A program made the position numbers and the translations under genes. From the NCBI GenBank assembly GCA_934661105.1, contig CAKUIV010000033.1, positions 1 through 16,054 on the forward strand: DNA of 16,054 nucleotides. The letters run 5' to 3'. The stretch's first letter is position 1; the number at the start of each line of letters is the position of its first letter. The DNA comes from an uncultured Ellagibacter sp. Its GTDB lineage: Bacteria > Actinomycetota > Coriobacteriia > Coriobacteriales > Eggerthellaceae. Below the pieces are notes generated by a model. It was not told the origin of the DNA. It saw nothing but the letters and a program-made list of their open reading frames with translations, and searched no databases. Below are positions 7,297 to 13,955 of the stretch, piece by piece.

Positions 7297-7332
7297 AAAA
7301 CAGGGGAAACGCTTTCGATAGCGTTTCCCCTG
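7297..7332 (-). terminator. 13-bp hairpin/palindrome between nagB and nagA (terminator or operator)
   Basis: Arms CAGGGGAAACGCT (7301-7313) and AGCGTTTCCCCTG (7320-7332) pair perfectly around the 6-base loop TTCGAT. On the minus strand TTTT follows directly (plus-strand AAAA at 7297-7300), which fits an intrinsic terminator for nagB, 185 bases beyond its stop. The same bases form a nearly perfect 32-base palindrome centred on CG, the symmetry expected of a LacI-family operator. Both readings are possible. Confidence 0.65.
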
Positions 7333-7516
7333 GTCATGGTTTCTTTGTCGGAAGCGGCGACTTCGGCGTCACAGCTCAAACCTCGCATTTCGCTTGATTT
7401 TGTCCACAAACCGCCTTTTTCGAGAAAGAGCACGTCGAACTCGAAAAGAGCGCCAATGCCTCCCGAAAAGGCCGCACACGCCAGCAGCCGACAACGCCAA
7501 CGCGCCCCCCTGTCGC

Positions 7517-8242
7517 TTACAGAAGCGCACCGGCCTCCTTGTCGACCACGACGGTGACATCGGGATGCAGCTGCAGCACGCTCGCCGGAACCTGCGGAAC
7601 GACCGGCCCGCACACCACATCGCGAACGATCTCGGCCTTGCCCGCACCGCTCACCACAAGCAGGATTTTGCGTGCCTTCATGATCGTGCCGATGCCCATG
7701 GTGTAGGCTTCGCGCGGCACGTCGTCAGCAGAATCGAACAAGCGGCTGTTGGCCTCGATCGTGCTCTCCGTCAGCTCCACGCAATGCGTCGCAACGGGGA
7801 ACGAGTCGCATGGCTCGTTGAAACCGATGTGCCCGTTGTGGCCAAGACCCAGAAGCTGCAGGTCAACGCCACCCGCCTCGGCGATCGCATCCTCGTATGC
7901 CGCGCATGCGGCCTCGGCGTCGTCCATCGCGCCGTCGGGGACATGCGTCTTCGAAACATCGATGTCGACATGATCGAACAGGTTCTGCTGCATGAAGTAG
8001 CGATAGCTCTGGTCATGAGTGCCGGGGAGGCCGCGGTACTCGTCGAGGTTGAACGATTGAGCCTGCGCGAAGCTGATCTCGCCCGCATCGCACGCGCGTA
8101 CAAGCTCGGCATACAGCCCGATCGGCGTTGTCCCCGTTGCAAGGCCAAGCACGCTTTCAGGCTTCGCCTTGAGCTGATCGGCAATGACAGCCGCAGCGGT
8201 CTTGCTCATCTCATCGTAATTGTCGGTTACCACTACGTTCAC
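7517..8242 (-). CDS. nagB: Glucosamine-6-phosphate deaminase
   Basis: A 241-residue enzyme that converts GlcN-6-P to fructose-6-P plus ammonia, the last step before glycolysis. It shows the phosphate loop GLATGTTP at 33-40, the catalytic FNLDEY with D67, and GLGHNGHIGFNEP at 132-144 with the ring-opening H138 and E143. It is about 25 residues shorter than the hexameric E. coli enzyme and matches Gram-positive NagB in length, so allosteric activation by GlcNAc-6-P is less likely. The start is GTG 8242: AAAGGA (plus-strand 8249-8254) lies 6 bases upstream, whereas an in-frame TTG at 8257 overlaps that site. It lies 63 bases after the membrane-protein gene in the same direction, so read-through from there is possible; no separate promoter was found in that gap. 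Confidence 0.96.
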   Translation of the reverse strand: MNVVVTDNYDEMSKTAAAVIADQLKAKPESVLGLATGTTPIGLYAELVRACDAGEISFAQAQSFNLDEYRGLPGTHDQSYRYFMQQNLFDHVDIDVSKTHVPDGAMDDAEAACAAYEDAIAEAGGVDLQLLGLGHNGHIGFNEPCDSFPVATHCVELTESTIEANSRLFDSADDVPREAYTMGIGTIMKARKILLVVSGAGKAEIVRDVVCGPVVPQVPASVLQLHPDVTVVVDKEAGALL

Positions 8243-8305
8243 GATACTTCCTTTCAAACGAGACGCGATGCGCCTCCCTCTCTTCCTGCGAAACGAATCG
8301 CGGCC

Positions 8306-10486
8306 TTACGTCCAGAATTCCACCATCTCGATGAGACTCTGATATGCCCACGGATAGATGTCGGAATACCATCCGGTTTCAGGCACGAAGCACACGAGCA
8401 CGCTGTACAGCACGCTTATCGCGACAAGCGCCAGCAGCACCTTCGTGAAGATCTGCGCCATGGCCGAGCCGGGCGCAAGGTTCTCGTTCACGATGAAGGC
8501 GAGCAGCACCACGGCCGCCAAGAGCATGAAGCTGAAATCAGCATAGTAGCGCTGGAGGATTCCCGCCATCTCCGCATCGACGAGCGCGACGAGAACTCCC
8601 GTAGCGAGCAACACGACGATCACGCCGAGAATGGTGCGCGTCGAGCGCTGGGAAATGCGCAACCGCAAAATCCGCGGCGCGAACGGGAGAAGCCACAGCA
8701 CCGGAAGGCATGCGAGCACGCCGCCGAACGTAACCTCTTTGATCGTCTGCCCCAGGTACGTCGTGTCGAAGGGTGCGGCCTGCAGATAGGGAAACGTCCC
8801 CGTCACGCACGGCGGCTGCAGGAAATACGCGAACAACGCCGGCGCAAGGCGCCCGAAATTCACGCCGCGCTTGGTCATGTCGTTCACGGTAAGGTTATAG
8901 TTCGCGCCAAAGTCGGTGAACGACCCAAAGCGAGCATGGTTGTACAGCATAATCCCCGCAGCGACAACAAGGTACGGCGCGATAAGGCAAGCGAACTCGC
9001 GCGCACCATGCTTCGTGAAGAGCTTCCTCTCGGTGATGTAGGGGCGCCAAAACAGAGGAAACGCCAGAAGAGAGAGCACAAGCAGTTGAGGGCGGCACCC
9101 GGCGACGAGCGCCATGCAAAAGGAGCCCGCAAGGTACCATCCGCACGGGCGGGACGAACCACGCCCGCACATCCAGAAGTACAGCCCCCAAACCGAGAAT
9201 GCAAGGCCGCACATAATAGGCAGAGAATAGAACGTTGGGAACTTGATGAGGTAAAGAATGCCGCAACAGCTGACAAGCACGATCTGCAGCAGCAAGTAAA
9301 GGCCAAGGCTCACCTGCTTGAAATGGTATCGAGCGAAACGGTCGAGAAGAGCAGAGCATCCAAGTATGAACGCGATGGCCGCCAGCAAGACACCGATCGC
9401 CGTGGGGAAATTCACCCCCGTAGCAAGGTAAAACGGCAGATAAAACAAAAGCACGGGAACAACGCCGAAATAGACGTAGTAGTGGCCGTCGTAGTAGGCG
9501 ACGTCGAAAAGGTACGACTCCCCTGTCTCCTTTTGAAGTTCGTCACGCGCGCCCTTGTCGTAAGGATCGCTCATCTGCTGGAGCCACTCCGGAGGCTCCT
9601 CCTCGAGATAGAGCTTGCCCTCGGACATCGATTTTGCGAGCTCGGCGTACTGCTGCGCATTATCGCCCCCCACCTCAAAGGCGTTCACGAGGCTATGCCC
9701 GTCCCAGGAGCCGGAATTATAGTTCGACGTTGCCACACCCACGAGGTTAGAGCCCATGAAAAGAAAAGACGACACGAGAGCGACCTCGATGACCACCGCG
9801 GTGACGATTCCGGCTTTCGACTCCCGCGGACGACGCCTGATGCTCACGCGATAGATGCTCGACCCTGGTCGAAACAGATACGTGAGCGCGAGAACGATCG
9901 CGACGCCGCCGAACCTCACGAAGTTGAACGTGAAAGCGCGATGGGCGTTCAATTCGAGCCGCGTCAAACGAACCGGATAGCTCGTATCCTCGTTTCCGAC
10001 GAGTTCGATGCGCAGATTGTCAACGCGCCCGGACGTTTTGAGGTTCAAGTATTGGCTTTCCGACACCATCGTCGAGATATCGACATCAGGGACGCCGACC
10101 GTATACTCGGTCGAATCGAAATACGTGTGGTGGGCATCATCGGTGAACTGCACCTTGAACGTGAGGTTCTGCGCGGGCTGCGTCCAATCGAACTGCAAAT
10201 GAACGTTGTGAACCTCAGTGTTGAGATTGGAGAATTCGATGACGTTATCGACCTCGGTGATCTTGTACTGCTCATCCGAGGTTTCCTGCAGGGTAAGGGC
10301 GTCGCTCAAATCGATGGTGTTGTAATTCATCGACAAGAAATAATTCATGTTGAAGACGAACGTCTCGAGCAAGAAAGCGATGAGAAGAATGGTAGCGGCG
10401 ACCTTGCCGATGTGCGCAAGCAACGAACGTCTCGGCAGGACACGAGATTCGTAGAGGTACTTGATATTCCGGCGTATCGTTGGCAT
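8306..10486 (-). CDS. Large polytopic membrane protein, GT-C glycosyltransferase-like, function unknown
   Basis: A 726-residue protein I do not recognise by name. A membrane helix at about 28-50 is followed by a mostly hydrophilic, beta-rich-looking region (51-180) and helices near 187-206 and 226-250. A second soluble loop (252-335) carries DNAQQYAELAKSM and SDPYDKGAR, and roughly eight further helices follow. Motifs that recall GT-C membrane glycosyltransferases (enzymes using polyprenyl-phosphate sugars outside the membrane) are YYDGHYYVYFG near 331-341, RFGSFTDFGANY at 519-530 and RYYADFSFML near 646-655; the acidic D275 after the third helix could be catalytic. This is a resemblance, not proof. 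A perfect TATAAT lies 8 bases before ATG 10486 with no clear ribosome site. It is upstream of nagB in the same direction. A role in cell-envelope glycan assembly is a guess. Confidence 0.75.
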   Translation of the reverse strand: MPTIRRNIKYLYESRVLPRRSLLAHIGKVAATILLIAFLLETFVFNMNYFLSMNYNTIDLSDALTLQETSDEQYKITEVDNVIEFSNLNTEVHNVHLQFDWTQPAQNLTFKVQFTDDAHHTYFDSTEYTVGVPDVDISTMVSESQYLNLKTSGRVDNLRIELVGNEDTSYPVRLTRLELNAHRAFTFNFVRFGGVAIVLALTYLFRPGSSIYRVSIRRRPRESKAGIVTAVVIEVALVSSFLFMGSNLVGVATSNYNSGSWDGHSLVNAFEVGGDNAQQYAELAKSMSEGKLYLEEEPPEWLQQMSDPYDKGARDELQKETGESYLFDVAYYDGHYYVYFGVVPVLLFYLPFYLATGVNFPTAIGVLLAAIAFILGCSALLDRFARYHFKQVSLGLYLLLQIVLVSCCGILYLIKFPTFYSLPIMCGLAFSVWGLYFWMCGRGSSRPCGWYLAGSFCMALVAGCRPQLLVLSLLAFPLFWRPYITERKLFTKHGAREFACLIAPYLVVAAGIMLYNHARFGSFTDFGANYNLTVNDMTKRGVNFGRLAPALFAYFLQPPCVTGTFPYLQAAPFDTTYLGQTIKEVTFGGVLACLPVLWLLPFAPRILRLRISQRSTRTILGVIVVLLATGVLVALVDAEMAGILQRYYADFSFMLLAAVVLLAFIVNENLAPGSAMAQIFTKVLLALVAISVLYSVLVCFVPETGWYSDIYPWAYQSLIEMVEFWT

Positions 10487-10494
10487 GACTCGTC

Positions 10495-10500
10495 ATTATA
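10495..10500 (-). promoter_or_regulatory. Perfect -10 box (TATAAT) just before the membrane-protein gene
   Basis: Plus-strand ATTATA reads TATAAT on the minus strand and ends 8 bases before ATG 10486. Transcription would begin within about 1-3 bases of the start codon, giving a leaderless or nearly leaderless mRNA, which fits the absence of a Shine-Dalgarno sequence. There is no good -35 match; that position falls in the loop of the hairpin at 10505-10537. Confidence 0.5.
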
Positions 10501-10504
10501 CAGC

Positions 10505-10537
10505 AGAAGGGCTCCGATACCCGATCGGAGCCCTTCT
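10505..10537 (-). terminator. Perfect 14-bp hairpin downstream of adk
   Basis: AGAAGGGCTCCGAT (10505-10518) and ATCGGAGCCCTTCT (10524-10537) pair over 14 bp with a 5-base loop. It begins about 31 bases after the adk stop on the minus strand, so it probably ends the adk transcript. It lacks a proper T tract in either direction, so termination may be incomplete, Rho-assisted, or replaced by an mRNA-protecting role. Confidence 0.65.
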
Positions 10538-10568
10538 CAAGAGCAGGACTAAACGAAGAAAGCGCAGC

Positions 10569-11195
10569 TTACAGGTTGAGAGCCTTCTTGACGTCGGCAT
10601 AGACGACCTGAGGATCGCGATCGCCATCGATGGAAACGAGCAGATCGCAACCGCGGTAGTAGTCGATGAGCGGGCTCGTGGACTTCTCATACACGTCGAG
10701 GCGATTGCGAACGGTGGCCTCGTTGTCGTCGTCGCGTTGATACATCTCGCCGCCGCACTTGGGGCACGACGCGTCGGCTTCGGAGCCGATGTAGCCGCAT
10801 TCCTTGCACATACGACGCGACGTCAGACGCTTGACGATGACCTCGGAATCGACATCGATGAGAAGAGCGGCGTCGAGCGGGCGCTCGACTTTCGAAAGCT
10901 CGGCATCAAGCGCAACAGCCTGAGCGGACGTGCGCGGGAAACCGTCAAGGATGAATCCCTTTTCGGTGTCGGGCTCGGACAAACGCTCGGTGACGAGACC
11001 GATGATGACGTCATCGGGAACCAGGTCGCCGGCGTCCATGTAAGACTTCGCCTTCTTGCCGAGCTCGGTGCCAGCCTTCACGGCAGCACGAAGCATGTCT
11101 CCCGTAGAAATATGGGGTGTGCCGAATTCCTCAACGAGCTCGGCGGCCTGTGTGCCCTTGCCTGCGCCCGGAGCGCCTAACAGCACGATGTTCAT
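10569..11195 (-). CDS. adk: Adenylate kinase
   Basis: A 208-residue nucleoside monophosphate kinase that interconverts ATP plus AMP with two ADP. The P-loop GAPGAGKGT is at 7-15, the AMP site STGDMLR near 30-36, and the core motif GFILDGFPRT at 80-89. The lid carries a four-cysteine zinc site, C130-x2-C133 and C144-x2-C147, typical of Gram-positive long-form enzymes. ATG 11195 fits the family N-terminus (MNIVLLGAPG) and has AAAGGA (plus-strand 11205-11210) 9 bases upstream. It follows secY, the usual position in this operon, but a strong terminator and a candidate promoter lie between them, so it can be transcribed alone. The map and infA genes that often follow adk are absent here. Confidence 0.98.
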   Translation of the reverse strand: MNIVLLGAPGAGKGTQAAELVEEFGTPHISTGDMLRAAVKAGTELGKKAKSYMDAGDLVPDDVIIGLVTERLSEPDTEKGFILDGFPRTSAQAVALDAELSKVERPLDAALLIDVDSEVIVKRLTSRRMCKECGYIGSEADASCPKCGGEMYQRDDDNEATVRNRLDVYEKSTSPLIDYYRGCDLLVSIDGDRDPQVVYADVKKALNL

Positions 11196-11240
11196 GTTTG
11201 AATATCCTTTCAATCCATGTGGATAAAAGCGGTGCACTTC

Positions 11241-11246
11241 ATTGTA
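11241..11246 (-). promoter_or_regulatory. Candidate -10 box for adk
   Basis: Plus-strand ATTGTA reads TACAAT on the minus strand, about 45 bases before the adk ATG and just after the secY terminator. No strong -35 is seen at the right distance. Its placement makes it the best candidate for an independent adk promoter. Confidence 0.4.
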
Positions 11247-11285
11247 TCAAACGCCTTGCACCCTGAGCGAAACTCCATGCAAACG

Positions 11286-11316
11286 AAAAAGCCGCAGACG
11301 TAAAACGCCTGCGGCT
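11286..11316 (-). terminator. Rho-independent terminator after secY
   Basis: On the minus strand, AGCCGCAGGCGT and ACGTCTGCGGCT pair over 12 bp (one G-U) with a TTT loop, followed by five Ts. It lies 23 bases after the secY stop and is the best terminator in the ribosomal region, marking the likely end of the main spc transcript ahead of adk. Confidence 0.92.
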
Positions 11317-11339
11317 ATAACAGTCAGCTTCGATGATGA

Positions 11340-12620
11340 CTACTTGAAGAAGCCGTCGTAGTTGTGCATCTTGAGCTGGCTTTCGACCTTGCTCATGGTG
11401 TCGAGCGCAACGCCGATCATGATGAGAATCGACGTACCGCCGAATGCCTGGATAAGCTGGTTTCCGCTGAAGTAGAAGATGATCGTCGGGATGACGGCAA
11501 TGCAGGCGATGAAGATCGCGCCCGGGAGCGTCACGCGATGAATCACGTTCTTGATGTAGGTCACCGTAGCAGAACCCGGGCGAACACCGGGGATGAAGCC
11601 GCCCTGCTTGCGCAGATTGTCCGCCGTGTCTTCGGGGTTGAACACCATCGAAGTGTAGAAGTACGCGAAGAACACGATGAGCAGCACGGTGAGGATCCAG
11701 TTCAGCCAACCGGTGGACACCGCATCCGCGAACGCGGTAAGCCAACCGACGTTGAACAGCGCGGCGAGCTGAGCCGGGAAGTAGATGATGCAGCTCGCGA
11801 AGATGATCGGGATAACACCCGCGGCGTTCACCTTCAACGGGATGTAGGTGGACTGGCCACCCATCATCTTACGACCCTGCACGCGCTTGGCATAGTTCAC
11901 CGGGATGCGGCGCTGCGCACGCTCGATGAAGATGATCGCCGGGATGCACGCGAGCACCACGACGAGGATCAGCACCGTGATGGCGATGCCCATGCCCATG
12001 TCGGCCTGCAGATTGATCGACGAGAAGATCGCAGACGGAACGCGCGACACGATGCTCACAAAGATGATGAGCGACATGCCGTTGCCGATGCCGCGCTGAG
12101 TGATGAGCTCGCCCATCCACATGATGAAGGCAGTGCCCGCCACAAGCGTGAACACGACGATGATGTCCGTGACGACTTCGGGAATCTGGTCCGTGAAGAC
12201 GACGCCGTAAGCAGACGACTTGAACAGAAGCAGGTAACCGATTGCGTTGATCAGGCCAAGGCCGAGCGTCAGGTAACGCGTGACCTGGGTGATCTTACGA
12301 CGACCAGTCTCGCCTTCCTTAGCCCAACGCCCCACCGCGGGGATGACACCCTGCATGAGCTGCATGATGATCGACGCGGTGATGTAGGGCATGATGCCGA
12401 GCGAGAACACCGAAAAGTGAGAAAGCGCACCACCGGTGAAGAGGTCGAGCATGGTCATCGATACGCCCGAGCCCGCAAACGAATTCGCGAACTCGTTGAA
12501 CGGGATGCCGGGAACCGGGATATAGGCGCCAAAGCGGTACAACGCCAAAATCCCAAGCGTGAAGAGGATCTTCTTGCGAAGCTCCGGCACCTTGAACGCG
12601 TCAATGATAGAGCTTAGCAA
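11340..12620 (-). CDS. secY: Preprotein translocase channel subunit SecY
   Basis: A 426-residue membrane protein with about ten helices, the pore of the Sec translocon that exports unfolded proteins and inserts membrane proteins. Landmarks are FRxGAYIPVPG-like YRFGAYIPVPG in the first helix, GIMPYITASI, ITQRGIGNGMS, the cytosolic RRIPVNYAKR loop, NAAGVIPIIFAS, PGVRPGSAT, and the C-terminal GGTSILIMIGVALDT and QLKMHNYDGFF. The start is TTG 12620, giving an N-terminus aligned with Gram-positive SecY; no ATG or GTG fits better. The start overlaps the rplO TAA (TTGCTAA), and GGAGGAAAGG (plus-strand 12631-12640) lies in the rplO 3' end, so translation is coupled. Followed by a strong terminator. 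Confidence 0.98.
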   Translation of the reverse strand: MLSSIIDAFKVPELRKKILFTLGILALYRFGAYIPVPGIPFNEFANSFAGSGVSMTMLDLFTGGALSHFSVFSLGIMPYITASIIMQLMQGVIPAVGRWAKEGETGRRKITQVTRYLTLGLGLINAIGYLLLFKSSAYGVVFTDQIPEVVTDIIVVFTLVAGTAFIMWMGELITQRGIGNGMSLIIFVSIVSRVPSAIFSSINLQADMGMGIAITVLILVVVLACIPAIIFIERAQRRIPVNYAKRVQGRKMMGGQSTYIPLKVNAAGVIPIIFASCIIYFPAQLAALFNVGWLTAFADAVSTGWLNWILTVLLIVFFAYFYTSMVFNPEDTADNLRKQGGFIPGVRPGSATVTYIKNVIHRVTLPGAIFIACIAVIPTIIFYFSGNQLIQAFGGTSILIMIGVALDTMSKVESQLKMHNYDGFFK

Positions 12621-13063
12621 GGCTCTTCGACCTTTCCTCCGGCTGCTTCGATCTTCGCCTTAGCGGAAGCAGACACCTTATCGACAGCCACGGTGAGAGC
12701 CTTGGTCAGCTCGCCGTCGCCGAGGACCTTCACGAGAGCGTCAGAATGCTTGATGATGCCCTTTTCCTTGAGGGTATCGCCGTTGACGACGTCGCCAGCC
12801 TCGAACTTCTCCTCGAGACGGGAGACGTTGACGGGCAGGTACTCCACACGGTTGAAGTTGCGGAAACCAGGGAGCTTCGGCAGACGCATCGCGAGCGGGG
12901 TCTGGCCACCCTCGAAACCGGGGCGCTTGCCGCCGCCAGCGCGAGACAGCTGACCATTCAGGCCACGGCCAGCGGTCTTGCCATAGCCGGAGCCGTTGCC
13001 GCGACCGACGCGCTTGCGATTCTTGCGAGAGCCCTCTGCCGGCTTGAGATCTTTAAGTTCCAT
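12614..13063 (-). CDS. rplO: 50S ribosomal protein L15
   Basis: A 149-residue ribosomal protein of the large subunit, assembling late around 23S rRNA. The N-terminus MELKDLKPAEGSRK and the Gly/Arg-rich segment RKRVGRGNGSGYGKTAGRG-like region (about residues 16-35) are diagnostic, followed by RAGGGKRPGFEGGQTPL. ATG 13063 has AAGGAG (plus-strand 13074-13079) 10 bases upstream; the open frame reaching 13180 has no support. Its stop overlaps the secY TTG start. The upstream spacer to rpmD is unusually long (159 bases) and structured, suggesting an internal promoter or RNA-level control of rplO-secY. Confidence 0.98.
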   Translation of the reverse strand: MELKDLKPAEGSRKNRKRVGRGNGSGYGKTAGRGLNGQLSRAGGGKRPGFEGGQTPLAMRLPKLPGFRNFNRVEYLPVNVSRLEEKFEAGDVVNGDTLKEKGIIKHSDALVKVLGDGELTKALTVAVDKVSASAKAKIEAAGGKVEEPC

Positions 13064-13222
13064 GTTGTTGTAACTCCTTACAATCGCTTCCGGGATACCT
13101 TCCCGGGGCTGGCAGCTCGCCGCCAGCAAACTTCCTATACACCTAGGTTGGCGCAACCGGAATCCGGCGCGCCAACCCAAGATTATGCCTTATTGAGAAT
13201 ATGTAGTCGGGAGAAACCCAAA
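13064..13222 (-). promoter_or_regulatory. Structured 159-base leader between rpmD and rplO
   Basis: Three hairpins lie in order on the minus strand. The first has arms 13146-13154 and 13169-13177 (9 bp, GGTTGGCGC / GCGCCAACC) with an inner CCGG-AAT-CCGG stem. The second has arms 13108-13113 and 13122-13127 (GCTGGC / GCCAGC). The third has arms 13090-13095 and 13101-13106 (CCGGGA / TCCCGG) and ends 10 bases from the rplO ribosome site. A possible -10 (CATAAT, plus 13182-13187) with a weak -35 (CCGACT, plus 13205-13210, 17-base spacing) lies just after the rpmD stop. Function is inferred only from structure and position. Confidence 0.45.
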
Positions 13223-13414
13223 CTACAGCTCCTCCACCTTAACAAGATGCTTGACCTTGAAGATCATGCCGCGGACAGATTCGTTGTCCACGAGGTCGTG
13301 CGAACGGCCGATCTTGCCAAGACCCAGGCTCTTAAGCGTAGCGAGCTGGTCCTTCTTGTAGCCGATGGAGCTTTTGACCTGCGTCACACGCAGGGTCTTC
13401 TGAGCGTCAGCCAT
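13223..13414 (-). CDS. rpmD: 50S ribosomal protein L30
   Basis: A 63-residue large-subunit ribosomal protein of bacterial L30 length. The pattern LRVTQVKSSIGYKKDQ followed by TLKSLGLGKIGRS and a short basic C-terminus is typical. ATG 13414 is 2 bases after the rpsE TAG, and AAAGGAG lies in the last codons of rpsE, so the pair is coupled. L30 is dispensable in some bacteria but is retained here in its standard place between rpsE and rplO. The long structured spacer follows it. Confidence 0.97.
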   Translation of the reverse strand: MADAQKTLRVTQVKSSIGYKKDQLATLKSLGLGKIGRSHDLVDNESVRGMIFKVKHLVKVEEL

Positions 13415-13416
13415 TG

Positions 13417-13941
13417 CTAGTTCTCCTTTCCGCCGAAGATCTGAGCAACAGACATGTTGCGGCGCTCCGCAACCTCGACCGGGCTCTGCATCTTCTGGAG
13501 ACCGTCGGCAGCAGCCTTCACGACGTTCATCGCGTTGTTGGTGCCGAGGGACTTGGCGAACACGTTCTTGACGCCAGCGAGCTCCATGACCGCACGGGCA
13601 GGGCCGCCAGCGATAACGCCGGTACCAGGAGCAGCCGGCATGATGAGGACGCGGCCAGCGCCGAACTCGCCCACGATGTCATGGGGAACGGTGCCTTCCT
13701 TGGTGATGGGCACGGAGAACATGTTCTTCTTCGCGTCATCGACGCCCTTCTTGATGGCCACAGGCACTTCCTTGGACTTGCCGAGACCGATGCCCACGCG
13801 GCCGTTGCCGTCGCCGACGACGACGAGCGCGGTGAGCGCGAAGCGCGTGCCGCCCTTGACGACCTTGCACACGCGATTGATGTAAACGACGCGCTCCTGG
13901 AGCTCAGGAACGGCAGCGTTTTCTTGCTGTTTGCGAGCCAT
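13417..13941 (-). CDS. rpsE: 30S ribosomal protein S5
   Basis: A 174-residue small-subunit protein involved in decoding accuracy and mRNA unwinding at the entry channel. It shows the N-terminal double-stranded RNA-binding-like domain (ERVVYINRVCKVVKGG, then VVVGDGNGRVGIGLGKSKEVP) and the C-terminal domain (PAAPGTGVIAGGPARAV, then GTNNAMNVVKA). ATG 13941 has a GAAGGGG-type ribosome site at the end of rplR, 14 bases separating the genes. Length and order (rplR-rpsE-rpmD) are standard. Confidence 0.98.
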   Translation of the reverse strand: MARKQQENAAVPELQERVVYINRVCKVVKGGTRFALTALVVVGDGNGRVGIGLGKSKEVPVAIKKGVDDAKKNMFSVPITKEGTVPHDIVGEFGAGRVLIMPAAPGTGVIAGGPARAVMELAGVKNVFAKSLGTNNAMNVVKAAADGLQKMQSPVEVAERRNMSVAQIFGGKEN

Positions 13942-13955
13942 ACGCTTAACCCCTT

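Larger units (their letters stand above)
7162..7516 (-). promoter_or_regulatory. 355-base nagB-nagA spacer, probable nagA leader/control region
   Basis: No credible gene is seen here. In the minus (nagB to nagA) direction it holds, in order: a pair of similar short direct repeats (CGAGAAAGAGC at 7421-7431 and CGAAAAGAGC at 7442-7451 on the plus strand); a 32-base palindrome at 7301-7332 followed by TTTT; and an 11-bp inverted repeat with arms at 7276-7286 and 7188-7198, the second ending about 16 bases from the nagA ribosome site. I could not identify a convincing -35/-10 pair. Its length, unusual for consecutive genes of one pathway, and its structure suggest separate control of nagA. Confidence 0.5.

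Noticed and set aside
7162..7516. glmS-type ribozyme or known amino-sugar riboswitch
   Set aside because: The gene downstream is nagA, not glmS, and I could not recognise the glmS ribozyme core. Only unexplained stems are supported.
7158..7613. A 151-codon minus-strand open frame spanning the nagB-nagA spacer
   Set aside because: It starts inside nagB in another frame, has no ribosome site or familiar motif, and its middle is the 32-base palindrome.
7394..10552. A 1052-codon open frame on the plus strand
   Set aside because: It runs antisense through nagB and the membrane-protein gene. Its translation is rich in Arg, His and Asp with no domains, the pattern of a frame opposite real GC-rich genes. 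The minus-strand genes have clear motifs and ribosome sites.
11364..12617. A 417-codon plus-strand open frame
   Set aside because: It is antisense to secY along its whole length; its highly charged, repetitive translation indicates a shadow frame.
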